Shown here in pieces: positions 42,317 through 52,544 of a stretch of 64,000 nt of DNA. The position numbers and the translations under genes are program-made. The stretch covers positions 1-64,000 of the forward strand of contig NZ_JALHLE010000001.1 in NCBI RefSeq assembly GCF_022832385.1. Reading direction: 5' to 3'. Under the pieces are notes generated by a model. It saw only the letters and a program-made list of their open reading frames with translations. It was not told where the DNA came from and made no database searches. Source of the stretch: Novosphingobium album (ex Hu et al. 2023). Its GTDB lineage: Bacteria; Pseudomonadota; Alphaproteobacteria; Sphingomonadales; Sphingomonadaceae. Every line of letters starts with the position of its first letter. The first letter of the stretch is position 1.

Positions 42317-44101
42317 TCAGCCCTTCTGGGGTTCGACCACCCGCAAGTGCAGTTCGCGAAGCTGTTTGAGCTCGGCCGGTGACGGCGCACTCATCAAGAG
42401 GTCTTCCGCGCGCTGGTTCATCGGGAACAGCGTGATTTCGCGCAGGTTCTGTGCGCCGCACAGAAGCATGACGATGCGGTCCACGCCGGCCGCCATGCCG
42501 CCGTGCGGCGGTGCGCCGTACTGGAACGCGCGGTAGAGACCACCGAAACGCTCCTCGACGTCCGCCTTGGACAAGCCAACCTTCTCGAAAGCGGCGACCA
42601 TCAGTTCGGGCGACTGGTTACGGATAGAGCCCGAGGCGATTTCGAAGCCGTTGCAGACGAGGTCGTACTGGAACGCCTTGATCGTCAGCGGGTCCTGCCC
42701 GGTCAACGCATCCATTCCGCCCTGCGGCATCGAGAACGGGTTGTGTGCGAAGTCGACCTTCTTGTTGTCCTCATCCCATTCGAAGAACGGGAAATCGACG
42801 ATCCAGCACAGGTCGAAGCGGTCCTTGTCGATCAGGTCGAGCTGTTCTGCCACGCGGGTGCGGGCGAGGCCGGCGAGCTTGGCCGCCTGCTCTTCCTTGC
42901 CGGCAGCAAAGAACACGCCGTCGTTGGGGCCAAGCCCCAACGCTTCGATCAGCGCGGCGGTCTTTTCCTCACCGTGATTCTTGGCGATCGGACCGCCGGG
43001 CACGCCATCCTTGATGTTGATGTAGCCGAGACCCGAGAAGCCCTCGCCACGCGCCCAGTTGTTCATCTCATCGAAGAACTTGCGGCTGCCAGCGCCCGCG
43101 CCCGGTGCCGGAATCGCGCGGATCACACCACCGTTTTCGACGATGCCCGCAAAGATTCCAAAACCCGAGCCCTGAAAGTGGCTGGTGACGTCCTTGATGA
43201 TCAGCGGATTGCGCAGGTCCGGCTTGTCCGAACCGTAGTCGAGCATTGACTGCGCATAAGGAATGCGGCGGAACTCACCCGCGGGGGTCACCGGCTTGCC
43301 TTCAGCGAACTCGGCGAACACGCCCTGAAGCACCGGCTCCATCGTCTCCCAGATTTCTTCCTGGGTGACGAAGCTCATTTCAAGGTCGAGCTGGTAGAAC
43401 TCGCCCGGCAGTCGGTCCGCACGCGGGTCCTCGTCGCGGAAGCACGGGGCAATCTGGAAGTACCTGTCGAAGCCCGCGACCATCAGCAGCTGCTTGTACT
43501 GCTGCGGCGCCTGCGGCAGCGCGTAGAACTTGCCCGCGTGGATGCGGCTCGGCACGAGGAAGTCGCGCGCGCCTTCGGGCGAGGACGCGGTGAGGATCGG
43601 CGTCGAATACTCGGTGAAGCCGATGCCTTCCATGCGGCGGCGCATGTCCGAGATGATCTTCGTGCGCTTGACGATGTTGGCATGCAGCGTGTCGCGACGC
43701 AGGTCGAGGAAGCGGTACTTGAGGCGGATGTCCTCCGGGTACTCCTGCTCGCCCGCCACCGGCATCGGCAGCTCCTCGGCCTTCGACAGCACCGTGGCAC
43801 TCCGGGCATAGACCTCGATCGCGCCGGTCGGCAGGTTCGGGTTCACGGTCGCCTCGGTGCGCGCCTTCACATTGCCCTCGATGGTCACGACACTTTCGAG
43901 CCGCAGCGAATCGAGCAGTTCCAGCGCAGGGCTGTCGGCATCGGTAACGACCTGGGTGATACCGTAATGGTCGCGCAGGTCCACGAAGAGAACGCCGCCG
44001 TGGTCGCGCTTGCGGTGCACCCAGCCGGACAGGCGGACCGTCTGGCCGACGTCGGCCGCGGTCAGAGCGCCGCAGGTGTGGGAGCGATAAGGATGAGTCA
44101 T
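42317..44101 (-). CDS. aspS: Aspartyl-tRNA synthetase
   Basis: 594 residues. N-terminal OB-fold anticodon domain ([23 protein letters not shown]), class II motif 2 ([24 protein letters not shown] region near 220), the bacterial GAD insert and motif 3 ([14 protein letters not shown]). The length and GAD domain mark the bacterial type, possibly non-discriminating. Confidence 0.97.
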   Translation of the reverse strand: MTHPYRSHTCGALTAADVGQTVRLSGWVHRKRDHGGVLFVDLRDHYGITQVVTDADSPALELLDSLRLESVVTIEGNVKARTEATVNPNLPTGAIEVYARSATVLSKAEELPMPVAGEQEYPEDIRLKYRFLDLRRDTLHANIVKRTKIISDMRRRMEGIGFTEYSTPILTASSPEGARDFLVPSRIHAGKFYALPQAPQQYKQLLMVAGFDRYFQIAPCFRDEDPRADRLPGEFYQLDLEMSFVTQEEIWETMEPVLQGVFAEFAEGKPVTPAGEFRRIPYAQSMLDYGSDKPDLRNPLIIKDVTSHFQGSGFGIFAGIVENGGVIRAIPAPGAGAGSRKFFDEMNNWARGEGFSGLGYINIKDGVPGGPIAKNHGEEKTAALIEALGLGPNDGVFFAAGKEEQAAKLAGLARTRVAEQLDLIDKDRFDLCWIVDFPFFEWDEDNKKVDFAHNPFSMPQGGMDALTGQDPLTIKAFQYDLVCNGFEIASGSIRNQSPELMVAAFEKVGLSKADVEERFGGLYRAFQYGAPPHGGMAAGVDRIVMLLCGAQNLREITLFPMNQRAEDLLMSAPSPAELKQLRELHLRVVEPQKG

Positions 44102-44293
44102 GGCGGTCTGGCGCTTCTTCAGTGAATACAGATGTGCAAGCCGAGCCCCCTAGTCGAGTGGCGCAGCGATTTCCAGATGCCGATTTGCGCTATTCCCGAA
44201 AGCGCGTGGCCTGCGCGCGTCGGGATGCTCCGGTAACTCCAAATAAACCCATACCGGTTATTCCTGATTCACCGGGTCACATGGAGTCAGGAA

Positions 44294-44518
44294 ATGTCGG
44301 CGGATTTCACGCACGGCGAGGACGAATACCTCCTTGAAACCGCATCAATGGTGGGCAGCGACATGCCCGATCAGGACGTCCGGGACGAACAGCTTGCGGC
44401 TGCCGATCACACCACCGGAAGGCAGCTGCGCCACCGGCTCGTCACTCCGGAAAGTATCGCGCAGCTGGAAGCGAACGAAAAACCCAGCCTGCTCCAGCGG
44501 CTGCTGCGGCGCAAATGA
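44294..44518 (+). CDS. Small hypothetical protein
   Basis: 74 residues, acidic N-terminal two thirds (HGEDEYLLETASMVGSDMPDQDVRDEQ) and basic end LLQRLLRRK. AGGA lies 2-5 nt before the ATG. No membrane segment, no known motif. It sits divergent from aspS and ahead of rnd, with 70 nt between. Confidence 0.6.
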   Translation: MSADFTHGEDEYLLETASMVGSDMPDQDVRDEQLAAADHTTGRQLRHRLVTPESIAQLEANEKPSLLQRLLRRK

Positions 44519-44588
44519 CATTCAAACCCGCATAAACATTAATGCGGGCGTTGATCCCCTCTCCCGTTAGGCGTAACGCCCCTCTTCA

Positions 44589-45809
44589 ATGAAAATTCAC
44601 CCTCTGATCACCAGTTCCCAGGATCTCGCCGACCTTTGCGCACGTCTCGCGAAGGCAGACTTCGTTGCTGTCGACACGGAGTTCATGCGCGAAAATACCT
44701 ATTGGCCTGAACTCTGCCTCGTCCAGATCGCCGACACCAACGAGGCAGCCGCAATCGATCCGCTCGCAGACGGCATCGACCTTACCCCGCTCTACGACCT
44801 GTTGGTCAACAATGAGGAGGTGCTCAAGGTCTTCCACGCGGGCGGTCAGGACGTGGAAATCATCTTCAACGCCACCGGACGCACGCCACACCCGATCTTC
44901 GACACGCAGATCGCGATGATGGCGATCAGCCAGTCCGAACAGATCGGTTATTCGAATCTGGTCGAATCCTGGCTTAACCTCACTATCGACAAGGGCGCAC
45001 GTTTCACCGACTGGTCGCGCCGCCCGCTCACCGAGCGGCAGATCGACTATGCCATCGGTGATGTCACCCATCTCTCCAAGATCTTCCCAAAGATCCTCAA
45101 ACGGTTGATGAAGACCGGACGCGGCTCCTGGCTCAACGAGGAAATGGAAAAGCTCGCCGATCCGGAAAACTACCGGAACGATCCCACCGAAGCGTGGAAG
45201 CGGATCAAGGCGCCCGGCCGCAATCCGCAGATGCTGGGCCGCCTCAAGGCGATCGCAGAATGGCGCGAGATGGAAGCCCAGGGCAAGAACATCCCGCGCG
45301 GCCGCATCGCTCGTGACGAGACACTGGCCGACCTTGCCGGGCATCCGCCCAAGCAGCAGGCCGATCTCGCCAAGGTGCGCGGCCTCTCGCAAGGCTGGAA
45401 AGACAACGAGATCGGCAAGCGGCTGATGGCGACGATCGCCGGTTCACAGCCGCTGTCCGACGACGAACTCCCGCCGCGCACGCCGCGGGGCGCGCCACTG
45501 GGCAAGGAAGGTGCGCTGGTCGCCGATCTGCTCAAGCTGCTTCTCAAGATCCGCTCGCGCGAGATCGACGTGGCCGCCCGCCTGCTCAGCCGCAGCGACG
45601 AACTGGAGATGCTGGCCGCCGGCGTGCGCAAGAATTTGCCGATTCTGCAGGGCTGGCGCCATGACGTCTTCGGACAGGATGCGCTTGACCTCGTCGAGGG
45701 CAAACTCGCTTTCGCTGTGGAGAACGGCAAGCTGAAGATGACCCACGTCGACGATGCCGAACCGACTACTCCCGCAACCGAAACTTCCGAAGACCAAACC
45801 CCTTCATGA
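44589..45809 (+). CDS. rnd: Ribonuclease D
   Basis: 406 residues. DEDDy exonuclease residues: Asp29 and Glu31 (VDTEFM), Asp87 (GGQDVEI), Tyr153 and Asp157 (IDYAIGDVTHL). HRDC domain(s) follow from about residue 205. It trims 3' ends of tRNA and other small RNAs. The stop overlaps the oxyR start (ATGA). Confidence 0.94.
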   Translation: MKIHPLITSSQDLADLCARLAKADFVAVDTEFMRENTYWPELCLVQIADTNEAAAIDPLADGIDLTPLYDLLVNNEEVLKVFHAGGQDVEIIFNATGRTPHPIFDTQIAMMAISQSEQIGYSNLVESWLNLTIDKGARFTDWSRRPLTERQIDYAIGDVTHLSKIFPKILKRLMKTGRGSWLNEEMEKLADPENYRNDPTEAWKRIKAPGRNPQMLGRLKAIAEWREMEAQGKNIPRGRIARDETLADLAGHPPKQQADLAKVRGLSQGWKDNEIGKRLMATIAGSQPLSDDELPPRTPRGAPLGKEGALVADLLKLLLKIRSREIDVAARLLSRSDELEMLAAGVRKNLPILQGWRHDVFGQDALDLVEGKLAFAVENGKLKMTHVDDAEPTTPATETSEDQTPS

Positions 45810-46702
45810 CGGTCTACCAGCCCACGCTCAAACAGCTGCAATACCTTGTCGCGCTGCATGAGCATGAGCATTTCGGCCGCGCGGCAGAAGCCTGCTTCGT
45901 CTCGCAGTCGACGCTTTCGGCAGGCCTGCGCGATCTGGAAACGCTGCTGGGCGTAACGCTGGTCGAGCGTACCAAGCGCGCGGTGCGCTTCACGCCGCTC
46001 GGCAATGCCGTTGTCGCCAAGGCGCACCGCATCCTGCGCGAAACCGAAGAACTGTCCGAACTCGTCCAGTCGAGCGGCAAGCCGCTCTCGGGCGAAGTGC
46101 GCATGAGCGTGATCCCGACGATCGCGCCTTTCCTGCTGCCGCGCATGCTGCCGCGCCTGCGCCGCGAGCGGCCGAACCTGAAGCTGTTCCTGCGCGAGGA
46201 GCCGAGCCAGCAGGCGATCGAATCGCTCCATCACGGCCGTGCCGACTGCGTGCTGCTGGCGCTGCCCTATGCCACCGGCGAAGTGGAGAAGGAAACCATC
46301 GAACTGGACGCCTTCTTCGTCGCCTTCCCGCATGACGACCCGCGCAATCCGCCCGAGGAAGTCCTGCCGGAAATCATCGACGAGAACCGGCTGCTGCTGC
46401 TCGAAGACGGGCATTGCCTCAAGGACCACGCCCTTGCCGCCTGCAACAGGCCTGAACTGCGTGCCAGCGCGACGATGATCGGCACCAGCCTGCACACGCT
46501 GGTGCAAATGGTAGACAACGGCCTCGGCCTGACCATGCTGCCGGAAATGGCGCTCGATGCCGGCATCCTCAACGGCACCAATGTCGTGGCGCGCCCCCTG
46601 CTCTCGCCCAACGCCAACCGCGAGATCGCCCTTGTCTGGCGCAAGAACTCGCCGCGCTCGGATGAATTCCGAATGCTGGCGGATGAACTAAGGGCGGGAT
46701 AA
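45806..46702 (+). CDS. oxyR: OxyR-type hydrogen peroxide-responsive LysR regulator
   Basis: 298 residues. LysR HTH at about 20-50. The effector domain has GHCLKDHALAAC with Cys204 and Cys213, nine apart as in Escherichia coli OxyR (199 and 208), so it should sense peroxide by disulfide formation. Translationally coupled to rnd. No catalase or peroxiredoxin gene adjoins it in this window. Confidence 0.9.
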   Translation: MTVYQPTLKQLQYLVALHEHEHFGRAAEACFVSQSTLSAGLRDLETLLGVTLVERTKRAVRFTPLGNAVVAKAHRILRETEELSELVQSSGKPLSGEVRMSVIPTIAPFLLPRMLPRLRRERPNLKLFLREEPSQQAIESLHHGRADCVLLALPYATGEVEKETIELDAFFVAFPHDDPRNPPEEVLPEIIDENRLLLLEDGHCLKDHALAACNRPELRASATMIGTSLHTLVQMVDNGLGLTMLPEMALDAGILNGTNVVARPLLSPNANREIALVWRKNSPRSDEFRMLADELRAG

Positions 46703-46715
46703 CTCCCTTGCCGTC

Positions 46716-47309
46716 TCAATCCATATGCTTGAGACCGACGCGCAGGTAGTCCCAGCCGGTCACCACGGTCAGGACCGCCGCGCCCCACAGCGTCGTCAGT
46801 CCCACCGTGTGCGGCACGTTCATTTCAAAGCCCGCGAGCGTGATGTTCCACCACGGCATCGCCCCGCCCAGGATAAGGGCTCCGAGGCAGATCAGCTGGA
46901 ACGTGGTCTTCCACTTGGCCAGTTTGCTGACCGGCACAGAAACCTGCAATCCGCCGAGAAACTCCCGCAGGCCCGAAACGGCAATTTCGCGAATAAGGAT
47001 AACGAGGCCCGCAATCACGTGCATGTCCCCGACATAGGGGCCGGTGAGGATACCCTGTGCAGTGAGCACTAGGATCACCGCTGCCACCATGATCTTGTCC
47101 GCGATCGGATCGAGGAAGATGCCGAGTTTCGAGACCGTGCCGCTCGACCGGGCAAGGTAGCCGTCGAAATAGTCGGTGATCCCCATCAGGCAATAGAGGC
47201 CAAACGCGAGACCGTATCCGAATTCCCATTTCGGCCACCACAGCAGGAATGCCAGCAGCGGCAAGGTGAGGATTCGTGAAAGGGTGAGGATATTCGGCAG
47301 GGTCAGCAT
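46716..47309 (-). CDS. pgsA: CDP-diacylglycerol-glycerol-3-phosphate 3-phosphatidyltransferase
   Basis: 197 residues from the ATG at 47309 (CAGGGAG upstream). The CDP-alcohol transferase motif DG-x2-AR-x8-G-x3-D-x3-D is complete (DGYLARSSGTVSKLGIFLD followed by PIAD). About five membrane segments. It makes phosphatidylglycerol phosphate. Convergent with oxyR, divergent from an MFS gene. Confidence 0.95.
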   Translation of the reverse strand: MLTLPNILTLSRILTLPLLAFLLWWPKWEFGYGLAFGLYCLMGITDYFDGYLARSSGTVSKLGIFLDPIADKIMVAAVILVLTAQGILTGPYVGDMHVIAGLVILIREIAVSGLREFLGGLQVSVPVSKLAKWKTTFQLICLGALILGGAMPWWNITLAGFEMNVPHTVGLTTLWGAAVLTVVTGWDYLRVGLKHMD

Positions 47310-47431
47310 GTCTCCCTGCCCATAGCCCCGAAGGCATGACAGAATAAAGTGCCGATCAGGGGTTGTGCCTCCGGCACACCGCATTAAACGTCCGCCCAAC
47401 AAAAAACGGCAGGCCGGTACCACGATCCGAC

Positions 47432-48745
47432 ATGACCACGACGACCCAACTCATCCGGGCGCGACGCTTTCTCCCTCTGTTCGTCACCCAGCTGCTCGGC
47501 GCGTTCAACGACAATCTGTTCAAGAACGCCATGATCCTCTTCGTCGTGTACGAAGTCTATCACTCCGAAGCGCAGGAGGCGCGCTTCAGCGCGCTGGCTT
47601 CCGCGATCTTCATCATTCCGTTCTTCCTGCTTTCGGCTCTGTCCGGACAGCTCGCGGACATGCGCGACAAGGCGCGCCTCATCCGGATCATCAAGGCTTG
47701 CGAGATCGGAATCATGCTGGTGGGCGGCTCAGGCCTGATACTGGCATGGCAGGGTATCGCACTGCACGCAGTGGCCATTCCGCTGATGCTGTTGGCGCTC
47801 TTCGCGATGGGCATCCATTCCACCTTCTTTGGTCCGATCAAGTACGCGATCCTGCCCCAGCACCTCAAAAAGGACGAAGTCCTTGGCGGTACTGGGCTGG
47901 TAGAGGCCGGCACTTATCTGGCCGTTCTCGCAGGCACGATCGTGGCTGGCTGGATCAGTGTGGAAATGGCCGCAATCGCCGTCGTGGCGGTTGCCGGCCT
48001 GGGCTTCGTGGCCGGCAGCAAGGTTCCCCCCGCACCACCGCTGTGCACGCCCGAACCGCTCGACTTCCACGTCGTGCGCTCCTCGATCACGCTTGTGCGC
48101 ACGACGATGCGCGATCGCCGCGTCTATCTCGCGATCTGCGCGATCAGCTTCTTCTGGGCGATAGGCACCGTGCTGTTCGTCCAGTTCCCGCCGCTGGCGA
48201 AGAACATCCTGATGGCCAGCAAGCAGGTCGCCAGCCTGTTTCTCGTGATCTTCTCGGTCGGCGTCGCGATCGGCGCCATGGTCATCAACGCCATGCTCAA
48301 AGGCACCGTATCCGCGCGCTGGTCGCCGATCTCGGTAATCGGCATGGGCGTGTTCCTGATCGCATTCCAGCGGGTCTGCGCGCTCTGGCCTCCGCATAGC
48401 GGCCCGGAAGAGCTGATGGATGTGGCCGTTTTCGTCGTCCAGCCGCTGGCCGTTCCGCTGCTGCTGACGCTACTGGGCATTGCCGTGTGCGGCGGCATGT
48501 TCGTCGTGCCGCTCTACGCGTTCCTCACCACATTCGTGGATAAGTCGCAGACGGCGCGCACCGTGGCTGCGAACAACATTGTCAACTCGGGCGCCATGGT
48601 GCTGGGTGCGGTCGTGACGGAAATGATGACGCTGCTGGGTGTGCCGGTAGTTCAGCAGTTGCTGGTTGTGGCCGCCAGTTGCGCCGCTTCCGCGTGGCTG
48701 GGCTACATGCTGTTCCGGGCGGAGCGTGAAGGAGCGCCTGCCTGA
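47432..48745 (+). CDS. MFS transporter, LplT-like (lysophospholipid transporter type)
   Basis: 437 residues from the ATG at 47432. FLPLFVTQLLGAFNDNLFKNAMILF is the typical start of LplT-type carriers, and about 12 membrane segments follow. LplT flips lysophospholipids inward for re-acylation; no acyltransferase domain is fused here. The divergent pgsA gene makes a lipid role reasonable. Confidence 0.85.
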   Translation: MTTTTQLIRARRFLPLFVTQLLGAFNDNLFKNAMILFVVYEVYHSEAQEARFSALASAIFIIPFFLLSALSGQLADMRDKARLIRIIKACEIGIMLVGGSGLILAWQGIALHAVAIPLMLLALFAMGIHSTFFGPIKYAILPQHLKKDEVLGGTGLVEAGTYLAVLAGTIVAGWISVEMAAIAVVAVAGLGFVAGSKVPPAPPLCTPEPLDFHVVRSSITLVRTTMRDRRVYLAICAISFFWAIGTVLFVQFPPLAKNILMASKQVASLFLVIFSVGVAIGAMVINAMLKGTVSARWSPISVIGMGVFLIAFQRVCALWPPHSGPEELMDVAVFVVQPLAVPLLLTLLGIAVCGGMFVVPLYAFLTTFVDKSQTARTVAANNIVNSGAMVLGAVVTEMMTLLGVPVVQQLLVVAASCAASAWLGYMLFRAEREGAPA

Positions 48746-48752
48746 CTGCACG

Positions 48753-48989
48753 TCAGGCGATAAAGATCGCCACCGCAACGAAGCTCGCGCAATACGCGGT
48801 GATGAAGCTGCGCCAGTCGCCGCCGCTCATCCGCCAGCGATGCGCCGCCTGCGCATTTTCCTCCGCTTCGACGTCCCCCCCCAAGGGCTCGGTAAAAACA
48901 TGCGGCGGCAGCGAGCGGCGGAACGGGTGCCCGGCCGACTCCTGCGTGAGAACGAGTGCGCGACGTGTCAGTTTTCCCATGACGCGCAT
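48753..48989 (-). CDS. Small hypothetical protein with C-terminal membrane segment
   Basis: 78 residues from the ATG at 48989 (48980 is an alternative). A basic N-terminal half, then GGDWRSFITAYCASFVAVAIFIA, a single hydrophobic end that could anchor it in the membrane. Start and reality are uncertain because no strong ribosome binding site is seen. It ends 8 nt from the MFS stop, convergent. Confidence 0.5.
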   Translation of the reverse strand: MRVMGKLTRRALVLTQESAGHPFRRSLPPHVFTEPLGGDVEAEENAQAAHRWRMSGGDWRSFITAYCASFVAVAIFIA

Positions 48990-49236
48990 CTTAAGTTTTT
49001 GTTTACGATTGCGCAAAGCCGGTCGTGACCAGCATCCCAAATCGGGACGAGTGCCACGCGAAACCAGGTACTTCCCGCCTGTGAGACAAAGACTTGCAGG
49101 AAATGGGTCACCACCCGGCAGCCCTTTTCCCCGATGCATTCGCCGTCAACCGCACAGCTCGCGCTAAGGGATCAGGTTCGATCCACGAATGAGCCCTTCA
49201 GCTAAGCCCAGCCCTGTGACGCACCGTTGGAGCGGC

Positions 49237-49650
49237 TCACCCTTCCGATACAGAAAGAATGTGCGCCCACTCCTCGGGGGTGATTACGGCAACGGAAAGA
49301 CGCGACAGCTTGACCAGTTCGATGTCGGGCAGCGACGGATCGGCCTTGATCTGCTTGAGCGTGACCGGATTTGCCAGCTTGCGCACCGGCCTCACCTTGA
49401 CCGCAGCCCACTTGCCTTCAGGATCGGTCGGATCCGTCAGGCCGGCCTGGCTGATCGTGGCGATGCCGACAATCTCCTTGCCGATGTTCGAATGGTAGAA
49501 GAACGCCTCGTCCCCCACCTGCATCGTGCGCAGGTTCTTGGCGGCGCGGTGATTGCGCACGCCGTCCCAGGTGCCTTCGCCCTCGGCCACGAGGTCGTCC
49601 CAGCTGTAGGCGTCCGGTTCCGATTTCATCAGCCAGTAGCGCTTGGACAT
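49237..49650 (-). CDS. EVE-domain protein
   Basis: 137 residues from the ATG at 49650. KRYWLMKSEPDAYSWDDLV at the N-terminus and DEAFFYHSNIGKEIVGIATI match EVE/PUA-like domains, which bind modified bases in DNA or RNA. Usually a housekeeping companion of unknown exact role. Its start is 65 nt from that of the divergent oxygenase gene. Confidence 0.92.
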   Translation of the reverse strand: MSKRYWLMKSEPDAYSWDDLVAEGEGTWDGVRNHRAAKNLRTMQVGDEAFFYHSNIGKEIVGIATISQAGLTDPTDPEGKWAAVKVRPVRKLANPVTLKQIKADPSLPDIELVKLSRLSVAVITPEEWAHILSVSEG

Positions 49651-49714
49651 GCATTGCCTTTCCATTTGGACTATCGGTGGCCGCATAACGATTCACCACG
49701 GAATACACTACCCC

Positions 49715-50650
49715 ATGGACCTAGCAGCAATTCCCGTGCTGAGCCTTGATGCCAACAAGGACGAACTGCCCGCACTGATCGGCAGCAGCTTCCGCACGTT
49801 CGGTTTCGCGATGATCCGCGACCACGGCATCGATCAGGACCTGATCGACCGCGCCTGGGCGCTGACCAGGCAGTTCTTCGCGATGCCGGTCGAAACCAAG
49901 ATGAAATACTTCAACCCCGGCCAGGGCGGCGCGCGCGGCTATACGCCGTTCCGTACCGAAGTCGCCAAGGGCGCAACCGAGAAGGATCTCAAGGAATTCT
50001 GGCACGTCGGCCGCGATTTGCCCCCCGGCTCACCGCTCGCAGCGACGATGCCCCCGAATGTGTGGCCTAAGGAGATCGAGGGCTTTCGCGAGACTTTCAG
50101 CGAGCTCTACGCGCAGTTTGACGAGGTTGGCGCAAAGATCCTTTCTGCGATCGCGATTGATCTCGGTCTTGATGCCCACTGGTTCGATCCAGCCATCGAG
50201 GATGGTAACTCGGTGATGCGCCTGCTGCACTATCCTCCCGTCGGCGAAGGGGCCGGCGGTGCGATCCGCGCAGGCGCACACGAAGACATCAATCTCATAA
50301 CCCTGTTGCTCGGTGCCGAGGAAGCGGGGCTCGAACTGCTCGGGAAGGACGGCACATGGCTTTCGATCGCCCCGCCCGAAGGCGCCATGGTCATCAACAT
50401 CGGCGACATGCTGCAGCGCCTGACAAACCACTTGCTGCCTTCCACCACGCACCGGGTCCGTAACCCTTCGGGTGACCGCGCGGCACATAGCCGCTATTCG
50501 ATGCCGTTCTTCCTGCATCTGCGCAGCGATTTCCGCTTCGTGACGCTGCCCGAATGCATCAGCGCGGACAATCCCGACCGCTATCCGGTATCGATCACTG
50601 CCGATGATTATCTGCAGGAACGGCTGCGCGAGATCGGTCTGAAGGCCTGA
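49715..50650 (+). CDS. Isopenicillin-N-synthase-like 2-oxoglutarate/Fe(II) oxygenase
   Basis: 311 residues from the ATG at 49715. Iron ligands His189, Asp191 and His246 (GAHEDINL and TTHRV), and the RYS motif at 260-262 for cosubstrate binding. The N-terminal DIOX_N part is FRTFGFAMIRDHGID. Substrate unknown. Monocistronic, with a stem-loop after it. Confidence 0.88.
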   Translation: MDLAAIPVLSLDANKDELPALIGSSFRTFGFAMIRDHGIDQDLIDRAWALTRQFFAMPVETKMKYFNPGQGGARGYTPFRTEVAKGATEKDLKEFWHVGRDLPPGSPLAATMPPNVWPKEIEGFRETFSELYAQFDEVGAKILSAIAIDLGLDAHWFDPAIEDGNSVMRLLHYPPVGEGAGGAIRAGAHEDINLITLLLGAEEAGLELLGKDGTWLSIAPPEGAMVINIGDMLQRLTNHLLPSTTHRVRNPSGDRAAHSRYSMPFFLHLRSDFRFVTLPECISADNPDRYPVSITADDYLQERLREIGLKA

Positions 50651-50663
50651 CTCCATGCCACGC

Positions 50664-50692
50664 GCGGAATGTGTCTCGCGGACACATTCCGC
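50664..50692 (+). terminator. Stem-loop after the oxygenase gene
   Basis: GCGGAATGTGTC and GACACATTCCGC, a perfect 12-bp stem with a 5-nt loop, 14 nt after the stop. The following CTAGGGTTCTC has few T residues, so termination may be weak. Confidence 0.5.
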
Positions 50693-50772
50693 CTAGGGTT
50701 CTCTACTTAACGGAAATTTCAGAGTAACGTCCTAGCATCGCCCCCCTAGAGGAATTCCTAGGGAGCTTGCGG

Positions 50773-52491
50773 GTGAAGGCACCATTTGCCGGGAATGTCG
50801 CAGCCGCGGATGAAGAAGGCGAGAACCGACGGCAGATCGACGTCGTCGCGCTGGGCATTGTCACCGCCGCAATCCTGCTGTTCGTAGCAACCGGCAGCCA
50901 GGTGGGCCCGCGTGTGGTCAATTCGCTGCTGCATCGAAGCGCCGGGCCCGACAACCTTATCCTCAACGCCTTTCTGCTCAACATCGCCATCATCATCTTC
51001 GGCTGGAGCCGCTACCGCCAGCTCTGTGAAGAGATCCAGCTGCGCAAGGCCGCGGAAAAGCAGGCGCGCCAGATGGCCGAAACCGACCCGCTGACCGGTT
51101 TTCTCAACCGCCGCAGCTTCAACGGGGGCGTCGATCGCCTGATCGGGAAGGCAGAGGCTCAGCGACAGATTGTCGTCCTGATGATGGTCGATCTCGACAA
51201 CTTCAAGCAGGTCAACGACTTCAACGGTCACAATGCCGGCGACCAGCTGCTGCGCGAATGCGCGCGCCGGATTGCTTCGGCCCTCCCGAAACAGGCCCTT
51301 CTGGGCCGCATCGGCGGCGATGAATTTGCAGCAGCCTTTGCGTTCGACAAGAACCGCAACGACACAATCGAACAGATCGCCTCCGGGCTTATCGAAACGA
51401 TCGGGCAAAGTGCCCAGATCAATGCCATCAGCATCGAGATCACAGCCTCGATGGGCATGGCTCGCTCCGACGCTGCGGGCGTGGATGGCAAGCGTCCTGA
51501 TGCCCATGCCCTGCTGGAAATGGCGGACATCGCGATGTACCATGCAAAGCGTCAGGGCCGGAACGGCTACTTCTGGTTCGAAGGCATGATGGCGGATGAG
51601 ATGCGGTTCCGTACGGAACTGGAGCAAGGTATCCGCCAGGGCATCGCAAAAGGCGAATTCGTACCTTTTTACGAGCAGCAGATCGACCTGCAGACTGGTA
51701 AACTGACCGGCTTCGAAATGCTGGCGCGCTGGAATTCGCCGCAGTACGGGATCGTTTCACCCGAGGTCTTCATTCCCGTCGCGGAAGAGATCGGCGCTAT
51801 CAGCGATTTGTCCGAAAGCGTGATCCGTCAGGCGTTGGAAGACGCCAAGACCTGGGATGCGCGCCTAACGCTGGCCGTCAACGTCTCACCGCTGCAGCTG
51901 CGCGATCCATGGTTCGCCCAAAAGCTGCTGCGCCTGCTGGTGGATGCAAACTTCCCGCCGCACCGCCTTGAGATCGAAATCACCGAAAGCTGTCTGCACC
52001 AGAACATCGCCCAGGCCCGCTCGCTGATCACCAGCCTCAAGAATCAGGGCATCAAGATCAGCCTCGACGACTTCGGCACCGGCTACAGCTCGCTGGCACA
52101 GCTGCGCAGCCTGCCATTCGATCGCATCAAGATCGATCGCAGCTTTGTGACCAGCCTGCTGGAAGACAAGGACAATGCCGCGATCGTCCATGCTATCGCG
52201 ATGCTTGGCAAAGGACTGCGCCTGCCCGTCACGGTCGAGGGAATCGAGAACGGGGAGGTTCTCGACCATCTGCTGCAATACGGGTCGATCAAGGGGCAGG
52301 GCTATTTCTACGGTCGCCCCCGCCCGGCCAGCGAACTGGCCGAATGGCTGAACGATCCGCGGCACGCCGGGTTGGCCATTTCATCCACGGAAACGCATCC
52401 TGTCCTTCTGCGCGCCGGATCGGACGAGGTTGTGCCCGCGAGCACGGCCGAACCAGCCGAATTTCTCGAAAAACACGCCCACCACGCCTGA
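50773..52491 (+). CDS. GGDEF-EAL membrane protein (c-di-GMP turnover)
   Basis: 572 residues from the GTG at 50773, with GGGAG upstream; a TTG 6 nt earlier is the alternative. Two membrane segments (about 24-40 and 61-77), an intact GGDEF motif (181-185) and an EAL domain whose signature is EML (315-317). ITESC, DDFGTGYSS and KIDRSFV are intact, so phosphodiesterase activity is plausible. No I-site RxxD is seen before GGDEF. It could both make and degrade c-di-GMP; PilZ protein at 29978 is a possible reader. Confidence 0.9.
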   Translation: MKAPFAGNVAAADEEGENRRQIDVVALGIVTAAILLFVATGSQVGPRVVNSLLHRSAGPDNLILNAFLLNIAIIIFGWSRYRQLCEEIQLRKAAEKQARQMAETDPLTGFLNRRSFNGGVDRLIGKAEAQRQIVVLMMVDLDNFKQVNDFNGHNAGDQLLRECARRIASALPKQALLGRIGGDEFAAAFAFDKNRNDTIEQIASGLIETIGQSAQINAISIEITASMGMARSDAAGVDGKRPDAHALLEMADIAMYHAKRQGRNGYFWFEGMMADEMRFRTELEQGIRQGIAKGEFVPFYEQQIDLQTGKLTGFEMLARWNSPQYGIVSPEVFIPVAEEIGAISDLSESVIRQALEDAKTWDARLTLAVNVSPLQLRDPWFAQKLLRLLVDANFPPHRLEIEITESCLHQNIAQARSLITSLKNQGIKISLDDFGTGYSSLAQLRSLPFDRIKIDRSFVTSLLEDKDNAAIVHAIAMLGKGLRLPVTVEGIENGEVLDHLLQYGSIKGQGYFYGRPRPASELAEWLNDPRHAGLAISSTETHPVLLRAGSDEVVPASTAEPAEFLEKHAHHA

Positions 52492-52544
52492 AGCTGCGGC
52501 ATCGGCTCTGGACCTGCCGCACGCGAGCACCTAGATCGCGCGGC

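Noticed and set aside
51715..51723. EML instead of EAL in the c-di-GMP phosphodiesterase domain
   Set aside because: The first Glu and Leu are kept and the other active-site motifs are intact; variants at the middle position are common in active enzymes.
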